Assembly (NCBI GenBank): GCA_030688365.1
Contig: JAUYIE010000003.1
Coordinates: 1 to 64,000, forward strand
DNA from: a bacterium
GTDB taxonomy: Bacteria > Patescibacteria > ABY1 > JACQRZ01
Length of the DNA stretch: 64,000 nucleotides
Reading direction: 5' to 3'
The position numbers and the translations under genes were made by a program. The notes below the pieces were generated by a model. It was not told the origin of the DNA. It did no database searches and saw only the letters and a program-made list of their open reading frames with translations. This document shows positions 1-9,200 of the stretch, one piece after another (positions within the stretch are counted from its first letter, which is position 1; each line of letters starts with the position of its first letter).

Positions 1-774
1 TTATGAAATAAGTTGATCAATATTTAAAAATTCGCGTGCCAAACGTTCGTATGCACGAGCACCGCGGGATGAAGGATCATAGCCAAAAATAGTTCTGCCA
101 TGACTTGGAGCTTCTGCTAGACGGACATTACGGGGGATGACCGTACGGAAAATAGTACCGGGAAAATGTTGGTACAATTCCCATAAAACACTTTCAGATA
201 AGTTGTATCGCTTATCATACATAGTGATGACTGCACCTTTTATTTTCAACGTCGGCTTGATATGTTCACGAACACGGTCAATCGTACTCACGAGCTGTCC
301 CAATCCTTCTAATGCAAAATATTCTGCCTGCACCGGAATCAATATCTCATCTGATGCCACTAGACCATTGATTGTCAAAAGACCTAGTGATGGCGGACAG
401 TCAATAAAGATATAATCATACTGATTTTTTAATGGCCCCAGAACGCGTTCCAATAAAAATTCTCGATCTTCCGCGTTTACCAGTTCTACATTTGCTCCCG
501 CCAAACTTTCTGTTGCGGGGATAATCATAAAATCATGCCCTTGCACTTGTTGCATTACCGCTTCTGCGGTGTGATCCCCTCCCAATACTTCATAGATGCC
601 ATGTTCGATGTCCCTTTGAGAAAAACCCAACCCCGACGTCGCGTTTGCCTGTGGATCCAGATCAACAAAAAGACACCTCTGACCCATATCAGAAAGCGCA
701 GCCATGAGATTCATAGCAGTCGTCGTCTTCCCCACTCCCCCTTTTTGATTAACAACAGCAATTATCGTGCCCAT
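1..774 (-). CDS. parA: ParA/Soj-family chromosome partitioning ATPase
   Basis: A complete 257-residue ParA/MinD-family ATPase. The deviant Walker A motif KGGVGKTT lies at residues 11-18, Walker A' (VDLDPQAN) near 38-44 and Walker B (IFIDCPP) at 122-128. Members of this family bind DNA as ATP dimers and move ParB-parS complexes during chromosome segregation. Length is normal for a chromosomal Soj protein without an extra N-terminal HTH. The stop codon is at the very edge of the window, so a downstream parB would lie outside and cannot be checked. A plasmid-type ParA is possible in principle, but the surrounding housekeeping genes favour the chromosomal role. Confidence 0.95.
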   Translation of the reverse strand: MGTIIAVVNQKGGVGKTTTAMNLMAALSDMGQRCLFVDLDPQANATSGLGFSQRDIEHGIYEVLGGDHTAEAVMQQVQGHDFMIIPATESLAGANVELVNAEDREFLLERVLGPLKNQYDYIFIDCPPSLGLLTINGLVASDEILIPVQAEYFALEGLGQLVSTIDRVREHIKPTLKIKGAVITMYDKRYNLSESVLWELYQHFPGTIFRTVIPRNVRLAEAPSHGRTIFGYDPSSRGARAYERLAREFLNIDQLIS

Positions 775-796
775 ACGTTCATGATTGTATGGCTAT

Positions 797-826
797 AGTA
801 TACCGCGTATAGTGGCACTTACGCAA
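797..826 (-). promoter_or_regulatory. Candidate promoter for parA
   Basis: On the minus strand a -35 like TTGCGT (821-826) and a -10 like TATACT (797-802) are separated by 18 bases, just upstream of the parA start at 774. This is a sequence match only. Confidence 0.4.
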
Positions 827-831
827 ACGCA

Positions 832-1269
832 TTACCACGTCACTTTGACCACTGCGCCATATTCCGCGTGTGGAGCGGAAATAGTGATATGCCCGTCTGT
901 TGTTTTTATGATTGCGTAACCCGTACTATTTGCCGACGAAATTGTCGGATCTACTGGCAATGTACCCACATATGTCTTTACTACAGATAGATCAACCAAA
1001 CCAGAACAATCTTGTGCATCAAGCTTACACACCTCTTCTTCGTCGAGAGTGATATCCTTAGGAAATATTGTCTGATTTGCACGTGTGTACTGCTCCACAC
1101 CTTTCAAGATCACAGTAATATCGGAAAGTCTTTGTTTGTTGCGTTTGTCAGCAGCTCGTTTTTCTGGATTAATCGCTAGATATCCAATACCCAATACGAG
1201 CGCGATGGCGACAATAGTGAGGATTATACTAAGGACATTGAATCCGCGTTGTGATGATATAGCAAGCAT
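832..1269 (-). CDS. Type IV pilin-like protein
   Basis: A protein of about 145 residues with an N terminus resembling a class III signal peptide: a short leader ending in RG, then FNVLS and a hydrophobic helix of about 20 residues. After the helix comes the pattern KRAADKRNKQR and a helix ending in VEQY, common in pilin-like proteins of Patescibacteria. The usual Glu at mature position 5 is replaced by Ser, so it may be a minor pilin or a divergent major subunit. Two cysteines in the C-terminal half could form a disulfide. The ATG at 1269 is preferred over a TTG nine bases upstream. The pilus assembly genes are about 13 kb away. Confidence 0.7.
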   Translation of the reverse strand: MLAISSQRGFNVLSIILTIVAIALVLGIGYLAINPEKRAADKRNKQRLSDITVILKGVEQYTRANQTIFPKDITLDEEEVCKLDAQDCSGLVDLSVVKTYVGTLPVDPTISSANSTGYAIIKTTDGHITISAPHAEYGAVVKVTW

Positions 1270-1353
1270 ACATTCCAAATTATATTACAAATACAGTATA
1301 GCACCCTCTGGAAACAGAAAAACAGGGAGAGCCCCTGCTTTGTAATATCCTTA

Positions 1354-1425
<72 letters not shown>

Positions 1426-1499
1426 GCACAAAATGACATGATTGGATTCTAACATATTTTCTGTTCGTTGCAAGTTTATACTTCAGATTATCGTCCACC

Positions 1500-1521
1500 A
1501 AAAAAGTCTCCGTAAGGAGAC
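1500..1521 (-). terminator. Rho-independent terminator after tRNA-fMet
   Basis: On the minus strand GTCTCC-TTAC-GGAGAC is followed at once by a run of T residues, directly downstream of the fMet tRNA gene. Confidence 0.85.
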
Positions 1522-1526
1522 TTGTT

Positions 1527-1603
1527 TGGTTGCGGGGGCCGGATTTGAACCGGCGACCTCCTGGTTATGAGCCAGGCGAGCTGCCGGACTGCTCTACCCC
1601 GCA
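1527..1603 (-). tRNA. Initiator tRNA-fMet (CAT)
   Basis: A full cloverleaf on the minus strand with anticodon loop CTCATAA, the D-arm typical of initiators (GAGCAGTCCGGCAGCTC) and an encoded CCA. Initiators usually have an unpaired C1-A72; here position 1 is U, giving a weak U1-A72. The usual three G-C pairs next to the anticodon loop are reduced to two plus one U-A (stem CCTGG/CCAGG). D-arm and T-arm still point to the initiator. Confidence 0.9.
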
Positions 1604-1608
1604 CGAGA

Positions 1609-1636
1609 ATACTAACACAATATAATGATTATGCAA
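1609..1636 (-). promoter_or_regulatory. Promoter of tRNA-fMet
   Basis: Minus-strand TTGCAT (1631-1636) and TAGTAT (1609-1614) are spaced by 16 bases and lie 5 bases before the tRNA 5' end. Confidence 0.5.
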
Positions 1637-1658
1637 GAGGATATGGTATCATTACTGT

Positions 1659-2069
1659 ATGCATATCACTATACGACAACGTATTATATTTCTTACGCCA
1701 TTTTATCTCGGCTCTGCAATTATACTTTTTATGCCTCTAACGCGTGGTATTGGCGCACTTTCTCTCTTTGATAGTTTGATTCACGTCTGCTTATTTGGCA
1801 CAATCGGACTCGTTACCTTTTTTACGTTTCCAAAACATACGTTAAAAGCCGCGTGGAGTTTGGTGATCTATGGCACCTACAGCGAAATCATCCAATCGTT
1901 TATTCCTACACGCACAACCAGTATTCGTGACCTGTTTAATGACTGCATCGGCATCGCGATCGCACTGCTCATCTTTGTGTTTGTTACCCGTCATCTTTTA
2001 AAAAAAGAAAAAGTCAGCCCGTTGGCGAAAAAAAGGAAAAAGCAGACTTCTCGTCGCTTGGCGCTATGA
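1659..2069 (+). CDS. VanZ-like membrane protein
   Basis: A 136-residue integral membrane protein with about four hydrophobic segments. The motif run DSLIHVCLFGTIG, then YGTYSEIIQSFIP and RDLFNDCIGI, is characteristic of the VanZ-like family. VanZ was named for low-level teicoplanin resistance, but the function of most family members is unknown. The C terminus is a Lys/Arg-rich tail of about 25 residues, probably cytoplasmic. Its last codons overlap the convergent CofE-like gene by 6 bases. Confidence 0.75.
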   Translation: MHITIRQRIIFLTPFYLGSAIILFMPLTRGIGALSLFDSLIHVCLFGTIGLVTFFTFPKHTLKAAWSLVIYGTYSEIIQSFIPTRTTSIRDLFNDCIGIAIALLIFVFVTRHLLKKEKVSPLAKKRKKQTSRRLAL

Positions 2070-2762
2070 TATTTTTCTCACAATACATAATGGGGTTTGT
2101 TCTTTTGATTGTCCCAAAGGATTATCACGAAATACGCCTCCACAAAATGCATCGCTAATATCTTTGTCAGATCGTCCTAAAACATTGACTCCCAAATCAT
2201 TGGCATCAATGATGACCACTTCACACCCGACGGCCGATTTTATCTTGCGCGCGACAGCATCAGGATCTTTTGGTCCCAATTTTGCATATTCGTTATACGG
2301 AGGCAAGGTGTAGGAACACGGACCATCAATCGCGTTGATATTTTTTCCCACGACATTATAAAAAACACCCCTCATACCAAACGGCTTTGTGATTGCTGAT
2401 AAAAATGCCGCAAACAACATACGCACCGCGCCTGCTTCGCGTACCGCAAGCTCCATCGTCCACGGACTTCCCAAACCAATACCATAGGGGGACTTGTGAA
2501 CAAATTTCACCAAAAACTTCGCCAATGCTGATGGTTTTATATCTTTGATGGGATACGCACGCCCTTGGCTGATTGCGACAATACGCTCGCTAATAAAAAG
2601 CATATCCCCTTCCTGAATATGTGGTACGACATATTGTTTTACTATTACAACAATATCGTCTTTATCGGTTACAACATGTGTTTTGACAGGATAACGTGCA
2701 TATCGCTGGTCTGAAACGTCAATCTCAAATTGTTTTCCTTCGTTTGGGGTAGGGATAGACAT
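2064..2762 (-). CDS. CofE-like (F420:gamma-glutamyl ligase family) protein
   Basis: A 232-residue protein resembling the coenzyme F420-0:L-glutamate ligase family: an N-terminal 'EGDMLFISERIVAISQGR' block, a central 'GIGLGSPWTMELAVREAG' region and a C-terminal 'VVIIDANDLGVNVLG' block are the usual conserved stretches. Characterised CofE enzymes add glutamate to F420. No other F420 gene is visible here, and F420 is not generally expected in organisms of this type, so the substrate may differ. It sits between a VanZ-like gene and tRNA-Leu with no functional clue from neighbours. Confidence 0.7.
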   Translation of the reverse strand: MSIPTPNEGKQFEIDVSDQRYARYPVKTHVVTDKDDIVVIVKQYVVPHIQEGDMLFISERIVAISQGRAYPIKDIKPSALAKFLVKFVHKSPYGIGLGSPWTMELAVREAGAVRMLFAAFLSAITKPFGMRGVFYNVVGKNINAIDGPCSYTLPPYNEYAKLGPKDPDAVARKIKSAVGCEVVIIDANDLGVNVLGRSDKDISDAFCGGVFRDNPLGQSKEQTPLCIVRKIS

Positions 2763-2772
2763 GAGTACTATT

Positions 2773-2795
2773 TTAAAAAAATCTCATAATGAGAC
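2773..2795 (-). terminator. Terminator after tRNA-Leu
   Basis: Minus-strand hairpin TCTCA-TTA-TGAGA followed by seven T residues, between tRNA-Leu and the CofE-like gene. Confidence 0.75.
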
Positions 2796-2803
2796 AGATA
2801 TAC

Positions 2804-2885
2804 TGCCGCCGGTGGGAGTCGAACCCACACTCCTTGCAGAACGTGATTTTGAGTCACGCATGTCTACCAGTTCCATCACGGCGGC
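2804..2885 (-). tRNA. tRNA-Leu (CAA)
   Basis: Minus-strand class II tRNA with acceptor GCCGCCG/CGGCGGC, anticodon stem CGTGA/TCACG around loop CTCAAAA (anticodon CAA) and a long variable arm. CCA is not encoded. Confidence 0.92.
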
Positions 2886-2894
2886 ATACGACAA

Positions 2895-2923
2895 ATAGTA
2901 AAGCAAATACATCCGTGCGTCAA
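2895..2923 (-). promoter_or_regulatory. Promoter of tRNA-Leu
   Basis: Minus-strand TTGACG (2918-2923), 17-base spacer, TACTAT (2895-2900), ending 10 bases before the tRNA. Confidence 0.65.
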
Positions 2924-3002
2924 CTACTATGATTGTTCAAACATCTACCCATAGACACTACAACATGGTAGGATAAAGGTAATCATCATATTACGTTATT
3001 GT

Positions 3003-4586
3003 ATGTCCACTCGCCCTCTCATTTTAATAGTCCTTGACGGCTGGGGTATTTCCCCTGTCACAAAAGACAACCCTATGTTCATGGCAAAAACGCCGGTCAT
3101 GCGGGATTTGCCTATGCATTATCCATATGGCGTGCTTGACGCGTCCGGTACTGCAGTAGGTCTTCCGTGGGGCGAAGTCGGCAATTCTGAAGTCGGCCAC
3201 CTCAACCTCGGCGCTGGTTTGGTGCGGTATCAAGACCTTCCACGCATCAACGCAAGTATTGAGGATAAAAGCTTTGCAAAAAATAAAGTGCTCAAAGCGG
3301 TTTTTGCCCATGTGAAAAAAAATAAAAGCAATCTACACCTCTTGGGTATTGTCAGCCCCGGTGGTGTGCATGGACATGTTGATCATCTCTATGCACTTTT
3401 GCGCACTGCCAAAAAAGAAAAAATAAAAAACGTGTTTATCCACGCTATCACTGATGGTCGTGATTCGCCACCACGCGCCAGTGAAAAATATTTCAAAGAA
3501 CTGGACAAAGTCATCAAAGAAACAAAGACGGGTATTATTGCAACAATCACCGGCAGATACTTTGCCATGGATCGCAACACAAAATGGGACCGCACACAAA
3601 AAGCATATGATGCCATGACGCTTGGTAAAGGAACGCAAGCAAAAGATGCGCAAGATGCGCTAAAAAGTTGGTATAAAAAAGGTATTGATGATGAAATGAT
3701 TGAACCGACGGTGATGACTGACAAAGAGGACCAGCCCGTTGGTACGGTACACGACAATGACGCCGTAGTATTTTTCAACTTCCGCCCCGATCGTGCACGA
3801 CAGCTCGCAAAAAGTTTTATCGTTCCAAACTTCAAAGAGTTCAAACGAGAGAGCATACCACAATCTCTTTGTTTTGTTACCATGACCGAATATGAAAAAG
3901 GACTACCTGCTGATTACATATTCCCTCCTGAATATATAGAAACCCCTTTTGGAAAAATTGTTGCCGATGCCGGCCTTCGACAGCTCCGTATCGCTGAAAC
4001 AGAAAAATATGCTCATGTTACGTATTTTTTTAACGGAGGAAGTGAAGAACAATATGAAAAAGAGGATCGTATACTTGTCCCCTCTCCCAAAGTCGCGACA
4101 TACGACAAAAAACCTGAAATGAGCGCCATGGGAATCACAAAAAAACTATGCAACGAAATCTCCGCCAAAAAATATACTTTTATTTTAGTAAACTTTGCCA
4201 ATGCGGACATGGTAGCGCACACCGGAAAACTCAAACCTACGATCAAAGCGTTGGAAACGGTTGATACGTGCGTGGGACTGGTGGTCAAAGCAAATCAAAA
4301 ACAAAATGGCATCACAGTCATCACTGCCGACCATGGCAACGCGGAAGGCCTGGTAGACCGCATTACAGGACAGACAGACAAAGAACATTCTACTAATCCA
4401 GTGCCATTTATTGTTGTTGATGATCAACGTAAACAAGAAAAAGAAGAATCCATGCGCACGGAAATAGAATCAAACATAAATCCCGCCGGCATTTTGGCAG
4501 ATGTCGCCCCCACATTGTGCGCGCTTCTTGACTTAAAACCCGCCAAAGAAATGACGGGCAGTGATATTTTGGAAAATCTTATGTAA
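3003..4586 (+). CDS. gpmI: 2,3-bisphosphoglycerate-independent phosphoglycerate mutase
   Basis: A 527-residue GpmI interconverting 3- and 2-phosphoglycerate in glycolysis with two Mn ions. Metal-binding LDGWG starts at residue 11. The phosphorylated catalytic serine is in GNSEVGH (Ser62). The phosphatase-like insertion holds HAITDGRDSPP near 148, and the second metal site ITADHGNAE lies near 440. Length matches the family (about 510-550). It stands alone on the plus strand, flanked by tRNA-Leu and a convergent M16 peptidase gene. Confidence 0.96.
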   Translation: MSTRPLILIVLDGWGISPVTKDNPMFMAKTPVMRDLPMHYPYGVLDASGTAVGLPWGEVGNSEVGHLNLGAGLVRYQDLPRINASIEDKSFAKNKVLKAVFAHVKKNKSNLHLLGIVSPGGVHGHVDHLYALLRTAKKEKIKNVFIHAITDGRDSPPRASEKYFKELDKVIKETKTGIIATITGRYFAMDRNTKWDRTQKAYDAMTLGKGTQAKDAQDALKSWYKKGIDDEMIEPTVMTDKEDQPVGTVHDNDAVVFFNFRPDRARQLAKSFIVPNFKEFKRESIPQSLCFVTMTEYEKGLPADYIFPPEYIETPFGKIVADAGLRQLRIAETEKYAHVTYFFNGGSEEQYEKEDRILVPSPKVATYDKKPEMSAMGITKKLCNEISAKKYTFILVNFANADMVAHTGKLKPTIKALETVDTCVGLVVKANQKQNGITVITADHGNAEGLVDRITGQTDKEHSTNPVPFIVVDDQRKQEKEESMRTEIESNINPAGILADVAPTLCALLDLKPAKEMTGSDILENLM

Positions 4587-4623
4587 GGATAATAAAGCGA
4601 CGAGGTACATCACTCCTCTAGGA

Positions 4624-5898
4624 CTATAGTTCTCCCAACACCTTGCGAAACATTGAATTTTCTTTATACGGTCCGATGACAGCCAAACTGGCGTGTTTTT
4701 TTTGAAATATTTCACGCGCGACTTTTAACACATCTTCGCGAGAAACGGCAAATATCTTTTCTAGCTTTTCATCTGGTGTTAATGTATCCCCCACCAATAA
4801 TTCTTGATTAACATACCATGACACAATACTGTCTGATCCTTCCAGACGTAATGCAAGCTGGCCTTTTATAAAATCCTTCGCGCGTGCGAGTTCAGCGGAT
4901 GTCACGCCCTTTTCTCTCATTTTTATAATCTCCTTGCAAATAACATTCAATGCTTTGCCGATACGCGCTTTATCAAGACCTGTCTGTATGGTAAGCACGC
5001 CTGTCTCATGAAAGGATTGCACTGATGAACGGATACTGTAAGCAAGCCCCAATCGTTCACGCACGGAGATAAACAATCGTGAACTCATCGGACCGCCAAG
5101 GATCACTGACAAAAGCGATGCAGCATAATTTCTTGGATCCGCATATCCGTAGCCATAAAAACCCAGCGCTACCTGCGCTTGCTCTGTTTCTTTATACTGT
5201 ACTTTTAGAGCGGGAGTACGACGAGTGGGGATCTCAAATTTTGAAATACTCTTTTGCTTGACCCCTTCGCCCCATGTATGACCAAAAAAATGTTCCAATC
5301 GTTCCAACACGTTTTCTTCCAAATGACCGGCGACACCGACCACAGTATTTGAAGGAAGATAATGTTTGCGTTTGTAATCGACAATTCCTTCACGCGTCGT
5401 CGCCATAACGGTCGCATCATCACCCCCGATGTCCCATCCTAAACTGTTAGGTGAAAACATTTCGGCTTCTAGCAATGTGTCTATGTACATCGTCGGATTA
5501 TCTTTATACATGTGCAATTCTTCACAAATGACTTTTTTCTCACGTTGAATTTCTTTATCAACATATACAGAATGAAATAACATGTCCGATAAAATATCCA
5601 ATGCCAATTCCAAATGTTCAGACGCAATCTTGATATAGTATCCTGTGTAATCTTTTGATGTATACGCATTGTATTCAGCGCCTACCCCATCCAGTTCTTT
5701 GCTTATAGAAAGCGTACTAGGTCGGCGTTTTGTGCCTTTAAACATCATGTGCTCAAGGAAGTGAGAAATCCCGTTGATTTTTTTTGTCTCATGTCGCGAA
5801 CCCACGCCGTGTAATACCAATACTGTTACCGATTTGGTGTCATACATAGGCGCCACCACCGTCCGTAATCCGTTTGAAAACGTATGCTTTGTATACAT
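4624..5898 (-). CDS. M16 family zinc peptidase (PqqL/YmxG-like)
   Basis: A 424-residue M16 metallopeptidase. The inverted zinc motif HFLEH is at residues 46-50 and the third ligand Glu at about 126 (CEELHM), so the active site is intact. The C-terminal half keeps the 'GGPMSSRLF..VRE..GLAYS' R/Y region. The length is that of one bacterial subunit with two M16 domains, like B. subtilis MlpA/YmxG. No signal peptide is seen, so it is probably cytoplasmic. It is the last gene of a tight minus-strand run, 14 bases after glyS. Confidence 0.93.
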   Translation of the reverse strand: MYTKHTFSNGLRTVVAPMYDTKSVTVLVLHGVGSRHETKKINGISHFLEHMMFKGTKRRPSTLSISKELDGVGAEYNAYTSKDYTGYYIKIASEHLELALDILSDMLFHSVYVDKEIQREKKVICEELHMYKDNPTMYIDTLLEAEMFSPNSLGWDIGGDDATVMATTREGIVDYKRKHYLPSNTVVGVAGHLEENVLERLEHFFGHTWGEGVKQKSISKFEIPTRRTPALKVQYKETEQAQVALGFYGYGYADPRNYAASLLSVILGGPMSSRLFISVRERLGLAYSIRSSVQSFHETGVLTIQTGLDKARIGKALNVICKEIIKMREKGVTSAELARAKDFIKGQLALRLEGSDSIVSWYVNQELLVGDTLTPDEKLEKIFAVSREDVLKVAREIFQKKHASLAVIGPYKENSMFRKVLGEL

Positions 5899-5912
5899 AG
5901 GAAAAGTAAAGA

Positions 5913-7229
5913 TTATCTATTTGTCTTTATGTACGCGCCAAGTTCTTGGATCGCGATACGCTCTTGTTTCATGCTATCGCGATGACGCACCGTCACTTTT
6001 TTGTCATCAACAGTTTCAAAATCAATCGTCACACAAAATGGTGTCCCAATCTCATCTTGTCGACGATACCGTTTGCCGATACTTTGCGTTTCATCATATT
6101 GCACCATCCAGTCGTCACGCAGATCAGTGGCAATTTTTTGCGCTATTTCAGCCAATGGTTCTTTTTTGCTTAGTGGCAAAATCGCAACTTTGATAGGAGC
6201 CAGATCAAACGGAAAGCGCAACACCACACGCTTATCTGTTTCCCCTTCTTCTGCTGTAGGCGCTTGCTCTTCATGATAGTGTTCAAGCAAAACAGCAAGC
6301 ACGGTGCGATCAAGTCCCATTGATGGTTCAATGACATGAGGAATATATTTTTCATTGGTAACAGGATCTGTATATGTCATATCTTGCCCACTATGCTGCT
6401 GATGTTGTTTCAAGTCATAATCAGTACGATACGCGATACCATACAACTCTTTCATGCCAAATGGATATTGATATTCTATATCAATAGTGCGTTTGGAATA
6501 ATGCGCGCGTTCTCCATCCTCTATTTCATGAAAGAAAAGATTTTTTTCATCAATCCCCAAATACGACAACCAATCTTTCATCGCCTTCAACCAAAATTCA
6601 AAACTCTCTTCCCAATTTTTTGGATCTATAAAATACTCAAACTCCATCAGGTTGAATTCGCGTCCACGAAAAATAAAGTTTGATGTGGTTACTTCGTTTC
6701 TAAATGCCTTACCTTGACTTGCAATACCAAAAGGTAATTTCAAGCGCATAGTCTGTTGCACTGTTTTAAAATCTACAAACATTGCTTGTGCTATCTCTCC
6801 GCGAAGATATACAGCAGAGGTATCATCTTCTAACGGCCCAACATTAGTTTTGAGCAACAAATTAAATTGTCGTGGATCAGTCCAATCACTAGCCCCGCAC
6901 GAAGGACATTTATTATCTTCTGGTAAATGGTCTTCACGATACCTACTTTTGCATTTTTTACAATCCACCAGCGGATCGGTAAAATTACTCACATGACCGG
7001 ATGCCTCCCAGACTTTTGGATTCATCATGACAGCCGCGTCAATACCCACTATATCAGGACGCGATGTTACAAAAAATTTCCACCACGCCTGTTGTATGTT
7101 GTTTTTTAATTCAACACCCAAAGGTCCGTAATCGTATGATGCCGCCTGCCCTCCATAAATTTCCGAACTGGGAAAAATAAACCCCCGTCGTTTGCACAAA
7201 GAAATAATCTGTTCCATGTCATTACTCAT
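5913..7229 (-). CDS. glyS: Glycyl-tRNA synthetase, alpha2 class II type
   Basis: A 438-residue homodimeric GlyRS of the eukaryote-like kind rather than the bacterial alpha/beta form. A Cys4 zinc site is inserted early (Cys90, 93, 108, 111). Motif 2 region FRNEVTTSNFIFRGREF and motif 3 region EPSMGLDRTVLAVL are present, and an HGTP anticodon-binding domain closes the protein. It charges tRNA-Gly with glycine. It lies between pheT (3 bases) and the M16 gene, apparently in one transcript. Confidence 0.95.
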   Translation of the reverse strand: MSNDMEQIISLCKRRGFIFPSSEIYGGQAASYDYGPLGVELKNNIQQAWWKFFVTSRPDIVGIDAAVMMNPKVWEASGHVSNFTDPLVDCKKCKSRYREDHLPEDNKCPSCGASDWTDPRQFNLLLKTNVGPLEDDTSAVYLRGEIAQAMFVDFKTVQQTMRLKLPFGIASQGKAFRNEVTTSNFIFRGREFNLMEFEYFIDPKNWEESFEFWLKAMKDWLSYLGIDEKNLFFHEIEDGERAHYSKRTIDIEYQYPFGMKELYGIAYRTDYDLKQHQQHSGQDMTYTDPVTNEKYIPHVIEPSMGLDRTVLAVLLEHYHEEQAPTAEEGETDKRVVLRFPFDLAPIKVAILPLSKKEPLAEIAQKIATDLRDDWMVQYDETQSIGKRYRRQDEIGTPFCVTIDFETVDDKKVTVRHRDSMKQERIAIQELGAYIKTNR

Positions 7230-7232
7230 ATA

Positions 7233-9200
7233 CTAGGTATTCAATTCAAAAGTTTTCATATGAAGCGCTTTCGCATCAGTGTCAGAGAGATCCCGATATG
7301 TTACTCGTAGTGTATAACGAGTACCACTTTCAAGGGGATAACGGTCTACTGCCATAATAGACCATGCCTGATCACCCAATGTGGCATACAACTCGTTGAT
7401 GTGTGTAAATAATTCTTCGTCACCTGAACATACCACATTTGTATCCAAAGAAACAAGTTTTTCCGTTAATTCTCCCGTACTGACCTTTGATATAGGGTGT
7501 AGGGACTGAAGTAGCTTGTCTATATTGAGCTCGGCCACTGCGCCGTCCGGATAGTCCGTATCATCCAAAATACAACAGATTCCTACCATTGTATCCGTCA
7601 CCATCAAATCCCAACATGAGTATGGATTTGCACATGATGGTACGGTAACTGATTTTCGTATGGTCAAATCTAAACCCATTCGTGCAAAAAGGTATCCAAT
7701 ATCATAATACAACGAGACAATGCTTTTTTTGTCATCAGCAGATATAACGGCCAATGCCAACATCTCATGTTCTTCATATTTTCCTTCTTGAGTATCAAAT
7801 GCTTTCCCATACTCAAAGATATACATCGGCGAAACATTTCTTTTTTGATATTGCTCTTTTTGCATCAACATCCCAGCCAAAAGACTTTGTCTAAGTTCCG
7901 GATATTCTTCATTCACCGCATTTTGCGTCATGATCGCACGCCCAACACTGTAACGCACCGAAGCATTGACCTCTGATGACACGAGTGGTAATGAACGAAT
8001 CTCATCATATCCTCTATTCACCAATATATCGTGAATGACATCAGCCCACTGGAGTGAAATGGGAGTAATATCAGGTACAACCGCTAGATCAGGCAAAACA
8101 TCTCCAGGTATTTTGTCAAACCCCACTATGCGGATGACTTCCTCTGCAATATCTTCCGCACCTGCAATGTCAGTACGAAACAGTGGTACTCGCGCTTGTA
8201 GCATATTGCCTTGCTCGTGCACTTCAAAAAATAAATTACCCAAGATAGTCTTCACTGTATCAACCGGGATATCAATCCCCGCAATGCGGGATGGCAACAT
8301 GGGATCAAAATCCACTGTCTGTTGCACGGGCTCTTTGGGATAATATTCAAACAATGACGAAACAATGGTGCCATGCGTATGCTCCTGTAAGAGTGATATC
8401 ATCATACTAAACGCATAATACGCACCATCAGGATCAAGGTCTTTACCCAAACGATTCCCTGCTTCCGTATAGATATGCAACGAACGCATATTGTCGCGCA
8501 CGACTGCGGAATCATACACCGCCAACTCAACAATAACAGATGATGTTGCAGGTGAAATAGCTCCGTAGCGTGATCCAACAATCCCCGCCAGTGCAACTGG
8601 TGCTGTATTATCATGAATAAGCAAATATCGCCCATCCTTGGAAAGCGGATAGACACTGCCGTCCAACGTTTCGATATTTTCAAAATGAGTATTTTTTTTC
8701 CACATCAAAGTTCCTTCTATAGCTGTTGCATCAATACAATGAGAAGGATAGCCAGTCATGATCATGACGTAATTAGAAATATCTACCATGATATTGATCG
8801 TGTTCATACCATGCAATTCCAAAAATTCTTTCAACCACGCGGGTGATTCTTGTTGCACTACACCATCAAGTTGTATAGCCAACACCCGCGCCGTACTGTC
8901 TGACGTTTTGACCTCAATATCTAGAGAGGACGTTCCTTCGTTGGTAAGTGTATATGGAGGAAATTCAACCGATAATCCATAATATGCTGCCACTTCACGC
9001 GCAATACCCATCACGGAAAAACAGTCAGCTCTGTTTTGTCGTACCTCAAGTCCAATGCACACATCGGGTTTGCTATTGTGTGTCACCTCTTCATATTGAT
9101 CCGCCATAAATCCGATCAACGCTAAAACATCTGCCACTTCTCGAGCTGTTGCGGTCAATGTCGGAACAAATTGTTTGATTGAACTATAGAGTACCTTCAT
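7233..9200 (-). CDS. pheT: Phenylalanyl-tRNA synthetase beta subunit, short form
   Basis: About 655 residues, against roughly 790-800 for a typical bacterial PheT. It begins with the usual MKVLYSSIKQFV segment, but the EMAP/OB-fold tRNA-binding domain (B2), normally at about 40-150, is absent: the sequence runs directly into the B1 block VRQNRADCFSVMGIAREVA near residue 65. B3/4, B5 and the catalytic-like core follow, and a C-terminal FDX-ACB anticodon domain is present. The ATG at 9200 is chosen because it begins the conserved start and overlaps pheS by 17 bases, suggesting translational coupling. With PheS it forms the alpha2beta2 enzyme. Confidence 0.93.
   Translation of the reverse strand: MKVLYSSIKQFVPTLTATAREVADVLALIGFMADQYEEVTHNSKPDVCIGLEVRQNRADCFSVMGIAREVAAYYGLSVEFPPYTLTNEGTSSLDIEVKTSDSTARVLAIQLDGVVQQESPAWLKEFLELHGMNTINIMVDISNYVMIMTGYPSHCIDATAIEGTLMWKKNTHFENIETLDGSVYPLSKDGRYLLIHDNTAPVALAGIVGSRYGAISPATSSVIVELAVYDSAVVRDNMRSLHIYTEAGNRLGKDLDPDGAYYAFSMMISLLQEHTHGTIVSSLFEYYPKEPVQQTVDFDPMLPSRIAGIDIPVDTVKTILGNLFFEVHEQGNMLQARVPLFRTDIAGAEDIAEEVIRIVGFDKIPGDVLPDLAVVPDITPISLQWADVIHDILVNRGYDEIRSLPLVSSEVNASVRYSVGRAIMTQNAVNEEYPELRQSLLAGMLMQKEQYQKRNVSPMYIFEYGKAFDTQEGKYEEHEMLALAVISADDKKSIVSLYYDIGYLFARMGLDLTIRKSVTVPSCANPYSCWDLMVTDTMVGICCILDDTDYPDGAVAELNIDKLLQSLHPISKVSTGELTEKLVSLDTNVVCSGDEELFTHINELYATLGDQAWSIMAVDRYPLESGTRYTLRVTYRDLSDTDAKALHMKTFELNT

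Noticed and set aside
4587..4623. Terminator between gpmI and the convergent M16 gene
   Set aside because: Only a short GAGG/CCTC pairing with no T-run, too weak to call.
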